Shown: piece by piece, positions 58,818 through 64,000 of the stretch
Numbering within the stretch: position 1 is the stretch's first letter
Layout: each line of letters begins with the position of its first letter
Assembly: GCF_018070025.1 (NCBI RefSeq)
Contig: NZ_JAGPYQ010000001.1
Span: forward strand, 8,370,001-8,434,000
DNA length: 64,000 nt
Reading direction: 5' to 3'
Origin: Streptomyces liliiviolaceus
GTDB taxonomy: Bacteria > Actinomycetota > Actinomycetes > Streptomycetales > Streptomycetaceae
Program-made: the position numbers and the translations under genes
The notes under the pieces: generated by a model
The model's input: the letters and a program-made list of their open reading frames with translations, nothing else
Database searches by the model: none
What the model was told of the DNA's origin: nothing

Positions 58818-59534
58818 TCACGGGAGTGACGAAACCCACTTCAGGACGCCGTCCGTGACGACCGTCAGCGCCTGCTCCTGGTCGACCGGGGCACGCTTCG
58901 GTACGGCGAAGCCATGATCGCCGTACGGCACCTCGACGAGCTCGTACGCGTCCGGCCCGGTCCGGTCCGGGAACTCCTCGGGGCGTCCGAACGGGTCGTT
59001 GCCGCCCTGTACGACCAGCGTGGGCACCCCGGCGCCGAGCAGTTCGTCGGCGCGGGACCTCTCCGGCCGGCCCGGCGGGTGCAGGGGGAAGCTGAGGGCG
59101 AGGACGGCGTGGGCGCCCAGCTCGGTGGCCGTGCGACAGGCGACCCGGGCCCCGGCGCTGCGCCCGCCTGCGACGACGGGGAGCCCCGGTGCGGCGAGCG
59201 CCGGCCACAGGCCCCGCCAGCCCGCGTCCAGCGTCTTCGGCGCGGGCGCGAGCTTCTTGCCCGCCACCCGCCAGGGCTGTTCGACGAGGGCCACGGTCAC
59301 TCCGTGCGCGGGCAGGGCGGCGGCGAGCGCGCGGAGGTCGCGTGCCTCGATGCCGCCACCGGCGCCATGGCTGACGGCCAGCACGAGCCGGGCCGCCTTG
59401 GCCCCCGCCGAGTCTGCCTTCGCCGCCTTCTCGGCCGTGTCGGCCTTCTCGGCCCGGCGCCAGGTGATCCGGGCCGTGCCCGCGTCCGTCTCGACCGTCT
59501 CGACCGTCTCGATGATCTCCGTCACATGCGTCAC
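58818..59534 (-). CDS. Alpha/beta hydrolase (dienelactone-hydrolase-like)
   Basis: This 238-residue hydrolase has oxyanion region [20 protein letters not shown], nucleophile elbow [16 protein letters not shown] (Ser), acid strand [19 protein letters not shown] and the catalytic His in [12 protein letters not shown]. An Ala/Lys/Glu-rich stretch near residue 30 ([20 protein letters not shown]) is an extra low-complexity segment. The substrate is unknown. GTG 59534 lies 1 bp from the SRAP gene stop, so the two are one unit. SigR-dependent promoter follows at its 3-prime end. Confidence 0.85.
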   Translation of the reverse strand: MTHVTEIIETVETVETDAGTARITWRRAEKADTAEKAAKADSAGAKAARLVLAVSHGAGGGIEARDLRALAAALPAHGVTVALVEQPWRVAGKKLAPAPKTLDAGWRGLWPALAAPGLPVVAGGRSAGARVACRTATELGAHAVLALSFPLHPPGRPERSRADELLGAGVPTLVVQGGNDPFGRPEEFPDRTGPDAYELVEVPYGDHGFAVPKRAPVDQEQALTVVTDGVLKWVSSLP

Positions 59535-59535
59535 G

Positions 59536-60351
59536 TCAGAAGAGTGTGCCCTCCTCGGGCCCCTCCAGCTCCTTCAGCAGCTCCGGGCCGTTGTTGCGGA
59601 CGTTGCTCACCGCCGTGGAGACGGGATACGCCCGCATCAGCCCCTCCGGCGGCGGCGCGAGCAGGGAGCGCAGGTCCTCGACGTCGGTACGGGAGGGGTC
59701 GAGCCAGGCGTCCCAGCGGTCCGGGGTGAGCATCAGCGGCATCCGCGGGTGGATGTCGGCGAGGGAACGCGGGCCCTCCTCGGGGCCGACCGCGAGCGGG
59801 GAGGTCTCCGCCTCCGTGGTGATGACGGAGCAGGTCGCCCACCAGGCGCGGGGGTGGTCGTCGGGCAGCGTCCTGTCCCGCCAGAACTCGTACAGCCCGG
59901 CCATCGCGAAGACCGAGCCGTCGGCGGGGAGCACGAAGTACGGCTGCTTGCGGGGCCGCTTCTTCTTGCCCTCCACCTCAAGGTCGCGCTCGCCGGTGCC
60001 GGTGACCCACTCGTAGTAGCCGTCGGCCGGTATGACACAGCGCCGGGAGGTGAAGGCGCGTCGGAACGAGGGCTTCTCGTGGACGGTCTCGGAGCGGGCG
60101 TTGATCATCCGGGCGCCGCCCTCGGGCGTCTTCGACCAGGAGGGGATCAGGCCCCACTTGAGGCGGCGCAGCTGACGGACCGGCGCGGGGTCCTCGGCGC
60201 CCTTGAGGGGACGGTCCAGGACGACGTAGACCTCTTTGGTCGGAGCCACGTTGAAATCGGGGTCCAGAGCGTCCTCCGGCTCCCACTTCTCGATCTCGAA
60301 GACTCCCGCGAGGTCTTCGGGCCCACGACTGGCCGCGTACCGTCCGCACAT
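59536..60351 (-). CDS. SRAP / YedK-HMCES family DNA-protein crosslink protein
   Basis: In this 271-residue SOS-response-associated peptidase family protein, catalytic Cys2 follows the initiator Met (MCGRYAAS), removed to form the thiazolidine link with abasic sites in single-stranded DNA. Further conserved elements: FNVAPTKEVYVV (Asn), LKWGLIPSWSK, MINARSETVHEKPSFRRAF, RRCVIPADGYYEWV (Glu) and DIHPRMPLML (His). A basic EGKKKRPRKQPYF insertion is present. ATG 60351 has GGAGGGG 8 nt upstream. Confidence 0.94.
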   Translation of the reverse strand: MCGRYAASRGPEDLAGVFEIEKWEPEDALDPDFNVAPTKEVYVVLDRPLKGAEDPAPVRQLRRLKWGLIPSWSKTPEGGARMINARSETVHEKPSFRRAFTSRRCVIPADGYYEWVTGTGERDLEVEGKKKRPRKQPYFVLPADGSVFAMAGLYEFWRDRTLPDDHPRAWWATCSVITTEAETSPLAVGPEEGPRSLADIHPRMPLMLTPDRWDAWLDPSRTDVEDLRSLLAPPPEGLMRAYPVSTAVSNVRNNGPELLKELEGPEEGTLF

Positions 60352-60700
60352 CTGAACCACCCCTCCGACCTGACGCAATCGTGAACCTACATCGTCGCAG
60401 TCACCGTCCCGACGGCTTCCGGGATCCCGCCCTGTTCCGGAGCGGTCAGAAGCGGCCAGTAGCGGTCCGGAGCGATTCACAGGTGTCTCCGGGCCTGCTC
60501 ACAGCGGCCGAGGGTAGAGCAGATGTCCCGGACCGTTCCGGGGCTTCACTGCTGTGACCTGCGCCTCGGCCGTCAGGAACGATCCCCGCCCCTCCCGCGT
60601 CTCATCTACCGTCCGCTCATACATGTCAGACTGCCTGGCCCACCCGTAAACCCCTGCCGAAACCCCTGCCGACAGCGCACCGAGGGAGCCCGAGCCACCC
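60352..60700. other. Divergent intergenic region, SRAP and M50-like genes
   Basis: These 349 bp carry promoters for both genes. A run of loosely repeated AGCGGTC/AGCGGCC words occurs at about 60438-60475. No SOS (LexA) box of the GAAC-N4-GTTC type and no gene were recognised. Confidence 0.45.
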
Positions 60701-61423
60701 ATGGACAGCACCGCAGCCACCTCGCTGGCGACCGTCTGGGACGAGGTCTTCGGGAGCCAGCCCGACCCCGACACCTGGGTCGTGGTCGCCACGATGGCGG
60801 CCGCGCTGGCCGCGATCGTGCCGCACCCGGTGTGGCGGCTCTCGCGCAACGCGATCACCATCGCCCACGAGGGCGGCCACGGTCTGGTCGCGCTGCTCAC
60901 GGGCCGCAGCCTCAGCGGCATCCGGCTGCACTCCGACACCAGCGGTCTCACCGTCAGCCGCGGCAAGCCGACCGGCCTCGGCATGATCCTCACGGCGGCC
61001 TCGGGCTACACGGCTCCCCCGCTGCTCGGCCTCGGCGGGGCCGCGCTGCTGGCGGCCGGCCACATCACCGCCCTGCTCTGGCTGGCGACCCTGCTGCTCG
61101 TGGCCATGCTGGTGATGATCCGCAACGCGTACGGGGCCCTCACGGTCCTCGTCACCGGCGGCACGTTCGTGGCGGTGTCCTGGCTGGCCGGTCCCCAGGT
61201 CCAGGCGGCGTTCGCGTACGCAGTCGTCTGGTTCCTGCTGCTCGGCGGGGTCCGCCCGGCCTTCGAACTCCAGGCCAAGCGCTCACGCGGCGGAGCGGGC
61301 GACTCGGACGCGGACCAGCTGTCACGCCTGACGCACATACCGGCGGGCCTGTGGCTGTTCCTCTTCCACGCGGTCTCCCTGTGCTCGCTCCTGGCAGGCG
61401 CCAACTGGCTGCTGGACCTGTAG
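60701..61423 (+). CDS. M50 family (S2P-like) membrane metallopeptidase
   Basis: This 240-residue integral membrane protein has the zinc-binding motif HEGGH in NAITIAHEGGHGLVALLTGR. Helices are VVVATMAAALAAIVP, AAGHITALLWLATLLLVAML, AVVWFLLLGGVRPAF and LWLFLFHAVSLCSLLAGANW. The usual LDG third-ligand motif of site-2 proteases is not obvious. Some members of this group (M50B-like) are uncharacterised in Streptomyces. ATG 60701 has GGGAG 12 nt upstream. Confidence 0.85.
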   Translation: MDSTAATSLATVWDEVFGSQPDPDTWVVVATMAAALAAIVPHPVWRLSRNAITIAHEGGHGLVALLTGRSLSGIRLHSDTSGLTVSRGKPTGLGMILTAASGYTAPPLLGLGGAALLAAGHITALLWLATLLLVAMLVMIRNAYGALTVLVTGGTFVAVSWLAGPQVQAAFAYAVVWFLLLGGVRPAFELQAKRSRGGAGDSDADQLSRLTHIPAGLWLFLFHAVSLCSLLAGANWLLDL

Positions 61424-61520
61424 GTCCGGAGGGGCGCGCGCCCCTCTGGACGGGGCGCGGCCCCTTCCCTGAGGGGCGCGGGGAACTGCGCGACAAGCCA
61501 CACACGGCCCGCAGCCGCCC
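61424..61520. repeat. Palindrome plus dispersed repeat before aroA
   Basis: AGGGGCGCGCGCCCCT, a perfect 16-bp palindrome at 61431-61446, could act as a terminator for the peptidase gene. A reverse copy of the dispersed GGGGCGCGGGGAACTGCGC unit follows at about 61474-61492. The aroA promoter lies in the remaining 100 bp. Confidence 0.7.
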
Positions 61521-61627
61521 GACCACACCAGCCTCCCGAGCTCTCAGGCGCACCCCCCACCCCCCTCGGAGCGCACCACCGCTTTCGATCAAGATCTCCG
61601 CAAGGGGCGAACCCTTAAAGTGAGGGC

Positions 61628-62944
61628 ATGCCCGTTAACCCCGCACTCACCGCCCTCTGGCCCGCCCCGCACGCGAGCGGAGCCGTCGACGCGACGGTCC
61701 ACGTGCCCGGGTCCAAGTCGGTCACCAACCGCGCGCTCGTCCTCGCGGCACTCGCCGCCGAGCCCGGCTGGCTGCGCCGCCCGCTGCGTTCCCGCGACAC
61801 TCTCCTGATGGCCGGCGCCCTGCGGGCGATGGGCGTCGGGATCGAGGAGGGCGTGGGCCCCGACGGTTCCGGCGAGGCATGGCGTGTCATCCCCTCGGGC
61901 CTGCAGGGCCCGACCACGGTCGACGTGGGCAACGCCGGCACCGTGATGCGCTTCCTGCCGCCGGTCGCCGCACTCGCCGACGGCCCCATCCGCTTCGACG
62001 GCGACCCCCGTTCGTACGAGCGACCGCTGCACGGCGTGATCGACGGACTGCGCGCCCTCGGGGCCCGGATCGACGACGACGGCCGCGGCGCGCTGCCGCT
62101 GACCGTGCAGGGCGGCGGGGCGCTGGAGGGCGGCCCCGTCGAGATCGACGCGTCCTCGTCCTCGCAGTTCGTGTCGGCGCTGCTGCTGTCAGGCCCGCGG
62201 TTCAACCAGGGCGTGGAGGTACGGCACACGGGCTCGACGCTGCCGTCCATGCCGCACATCCGGATGACCGTCGACATGCTGCGCTCGATCGGCGCCCAGG
62301 TGGACACCCCGGAGTCGGGCGGCGAGCCGAACGTCTGGCGGGTCACGCCGGGCGCGCTCCTCGGCCGCGATCTGACGGTCGAGCCGGACCTGTCCAACGC
62401 CCAGCCGTTCCTGGCCGCCGCGCTGGTCACCGGCGGTACGGTCGTCATCCCCGACTGGCCCGCCCGCACCACCCAGCCGGGTGACAGGCTGCGCGAGATC
62501 TTCACCGAGATGGGCGGTTCCTGCGAACTGACGGACCGGGGCCTTGAGTTCACCGGCTCCGGCTCGATCCACGGCATCGACGTGGACCTGGGCGAGGTCG
62601 GCGAGCTGACCCCGGGCATCGCGGCGGTCGCGGCGCTGGCCGACTCCCCCTCGACCCTCAGCGGGGTGGCCCATCTGCGGCTGCACGAGACGGACCGGCT
62701 GGCCGCGCTCACCAAGGAGATCAACGAACTCGGCGGCGATGTCACCGAGACCGCCGACGGCCTCCACATCCGCCCGCGCCCGCTGCACGGCGGGGTCTTC
62801 CACACGTACGACGACCACCGCATGGCGACCGCGGGCGCGATCATCGGCCTCGCGGTGGAGGGCGTACAGATCGAGAACGTGGCGACGACGGCGAAGACCC
62901 TGCCCGACTTTCCCGCGCTGTGGGCCGGAATGCTCGGGAACTGA
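61628..62944 (+). CDS. aroA: 5-Enolpyruvylshikimate-3-phosphate synthase
   Basis: This 438-residue shikimate-pathway enzyme joins shikimate-3-phosphate and PEP. Motifs: [20 protein letters not shown] (S3P site), [20 protein letters not shown] (PEP loop), [34 protein letters not shown] and [16 protein letters not shown]. The PEP loop reads GTVMRFLPP rather than the GTAMRPL of enterobacterial enzymes, usual in actinobacteria. ATG 61628. It is separated from rsgA by 16 bp, so the two are cotranscribed. Confidence 0.97.
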   Translation: MPVNPALTALWPAPHASGAVDATVHVPGSKSVTNRALVLAALAAEPGWLRRPLRSRDTLLMAGALRAMGVGIEEGVGPDGSGEAWRVIPSGLQGPTTVDVGNAGTVMRFLPPVAALADGPIRFDGDPRSYERPLHGVIDGLRALGARIDDDGRGALPLTVQGGGALEGGPVEIDASSSSQFVSALLLSGPRFNQGVEVRHTGSTLPSMPHIRMTVDMLRSIGAQVDTPESGGEPNVWRVTPGALLGRDLTVEPDLSNAQPFLAAALVTGGTVVIPDWPARTTQPGDRLREIFTEMGGSCELTDRGLEFTGSGSIHGIDVDLGEVGELTPGIAAVAALADSPSTLSGVAHLRLHETDRLAALTKEINELGGDVTETADGLHIRPRPLHGGVFHTYDDHRMATAGAIIGLAVEGVQIENVATTAKTLPDFPALWAGMLGN

Positions 62945-62960
62945 CGGGCGGACCGGGATC

Positions 62961-63971
62961 ATGCGCCGTTACGGCAAGCACACCGACGAGGACGACATCC
63001 CCTCGCGTCCGAACCGCAAGGGCAACCGCCCCCGGACGAACATCCGGCCCAAGCACGAGGACGCGGCCGAGGGCATGGTCCTCACCGTCGACCGCGGCCG
63101 GCTGACCTGCCTCGTGGACGACCGCGTGGTCTTCGCCATGAAGGCACGCGAGCTGGGCCGCAAGGCGGCGGTCGTCGGCGACCGGGTGGCCCTCGTCGGC
63201 GATCTGAGCGGCAAGAAGGACACCCTCGCCCGGATCGTCCGGATCGAGCCGCGGACCTCGGTCCTGCGCCGCACGGCCGACGACGACGATCCGTACGAGC
63301 GCGTGGTCGTCGCCAACGCCGACCAGCTGGCCATCGTCACGGCCCTCGCCGACCCGGAGCCGCGCCCCCGTCTGATCGACCGCTGCCTGGTCGCGGCGTA
63401 CGCGGGCGGCCTCGACCCGCTCCTCGTCCTCACCAAGTCGGACCTGGCGCCCCCCGACGAACTCCTGGAGCTGTACGGGGCACTGGGCGTCCCGTACGTC
63501 GTCACGAGCCGGGAGGAGCTGGAGAGCGGCGAGGCCGTCGACCGCGTACGCAAGCAGCTGGACGGCAAGATCACGGCGTTCGTCGGGCACTCGGGCGTGG
63601 GCAAGACGACGCTGGTCAACGCGCTCGTGTCGACGGAGCGGCGGCGGACCACGGGTGTCGTCAACGCGGTCACGGGCCGGGGCAGGCACACCACGACCTC
63701 GGCGCGCGCGGTCCCGCTGCCGGGCGACGAGGGCTGGCTCGTCGACACGCCGGGCGTACGGTCCTTCGGGCTGCACCACGTGGACCCCTCGCAGGTCATC
63801 AAGGCGTTCCCCGACCTGGAGCCCGGCACGGAGGGCTGCCCGCGCGCGTGCAGCCACGACGAGCCGGACTGCGCGCTGGACGCGTGGGTCGCCGAGGGCC
63901 ACGCGGACCCGGCCCGCCTCTACTCGCTGCGCCGGCTGCTGTCGACCAGGGAGCGGCGCGAGGGCGACTGA
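62961..63971 (+). CDS. rsgA: Ribosome small-subunit biogenesis GTPase RsgA
   Basis: This 336-residue circularly permuted GTPase releases factors during late 30S maturation. An OB-fold N-domain (GMVLTVDRGRLTCLVDDRVV) precedes G4 VLTKSDL, G5-like VVTSREE, G1 FVGHSGVGKTTLVNALV, G2 region GRGRHTTT and G3 WLVDTPGVRSF. The zinc knuckle is CPRACSHDEPDC. All are intact. ATG 62961 opens a basic N-terminus MRRYGKHTDEDD. It follows aroA closely. The final 29 bp of the window show no feature. Confidence 0.96.
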   Translation: MRRYGKHTDEDDIPSRPNRKGNRPRTNIRPKHEDAAEGMVLTVDRGRLTCLVDDRVVFAMKARELGRKAAVVGDRVALVGDLSGKKDTLARIVRIEPRTSVLRRTADDDDPYERVVVANADQLAIVTALADPEPRPRLIDRCLVAAYAGGLDPLLVLTKSDLAPPDELLELYGALGVPYVVTSREELESGEAVDRVRKQLDGKITAFVGHSGVGKTTLVNALVSTERRRTTGVVNAVTGRGRHTTTSARAVPLPGDEGWLVDTPGVRSFGLHHVDPSQVIKAFPDLEPGTEGCPRACSHDEPDCALDAWVAEGHADPARLYSLRRLLSTRERREGD

Positions 63972-64000
63972 TCGCCGCACGGCCTCCGTGGTGATGACCT

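Noticed and set aside
60352..60700. LexA/SOS box upstream of the SRAP gene
   Set aside because: I looked for a GAAC-N4-GTTC palindrome and found none convincing.

Overview
The window comes from a Streptomyces chromosome. GC is very high with strong G/C at third codon positions, GTG and TTG starts are common, and many genes overlap as ATGA or GTGA. The gene set is typical of the genus: nickel superoxide dismutase, the das/nagB chitin-sugar locus, wblE, a SigB-like sigma factor, sigR-rsrA, epi-isozizaene synthase with its P450, and a B12-riboswitch-controlled class Ia ribonucleotide reductase. From memory, the order sodN, eshB-like encapsulin, sigH, wblE, nagB, das, nrd, cyc1/CYP170, sigR, aroA matches S. 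coelicolor SCO5254 down to SCO5212. This is recollection, not a search.

Layout. 1-2.3 kb: the end of a polar amino-acid ABC importer operon. 2.3-5.3 kb: a methyltransferase, a CGNR regulator, the sodX/sodN pair and a zinc-ribbon protein. 5.3-12 kb: an accessory-looking stretch with a PPOX-like protein, a STAS protein, four GAF-ANTAR proteins, a decayed flavodoxin-like gene and two gene-poor gaps. 12-14.4 kb: AraC, VOC, zinc-ribbon, RibD/DHFR-like and TetR genes. 14.8-17.9 kb: a polyprenyl synthase and a family 2B encapsulin shell, i.e. a protein nanocompartment. 18-21.6 kb: amidase, PLP enzyme, antiporter and UBP zinc finger. 21.8-23.4 kb: anti-sigma factor and SigB-type sigma factor. 23.5-27.4 kb: membrane protein, lipid kinase, wblE and a PdtaS-like kinase.

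28-35.1 kb is the aminosugar system. nagB and the dasA-B-C-D operon are flanked by dasR, and five DasR-type operators (dre) are visible. 35.4-39.8 kb holds two carboxylate/peptide transport units (cstA-ybdD; DUF3311 plus a sodium:solute symporter). 40-41.6 kb: nucleoside hydrolase and GNAT. 41.6-46.7 kb: two NrdR-like boxes, a cobalamin riboswitch, nrdA, nrdB and nrdS. 46.7-49.2 kb: the two-gene albaflavenone pathway. 49.5-51.3 kb: peptide deformylase and a TPR protein.

51.4-57.4 kb holds a coupled pair of membrane HD/HD-GYP proteins, then a roadblock/LC7-DUF4388 cluster. Three short tandem-repeat arrays lie inside or beside these genes. 57.5-64 kb: rsrA-sigR with a perfect SigR-type promoter, a hydrolase, an SRAP protein, an M50-like metalloprotease, aroA and rsgA. 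Two dispersed GC-rich intergenic repeat families recur throughout, mostly at gene 3-prime ends. No tRNA, rRNA, CRISPR array, IS element or prophage gene was seen.
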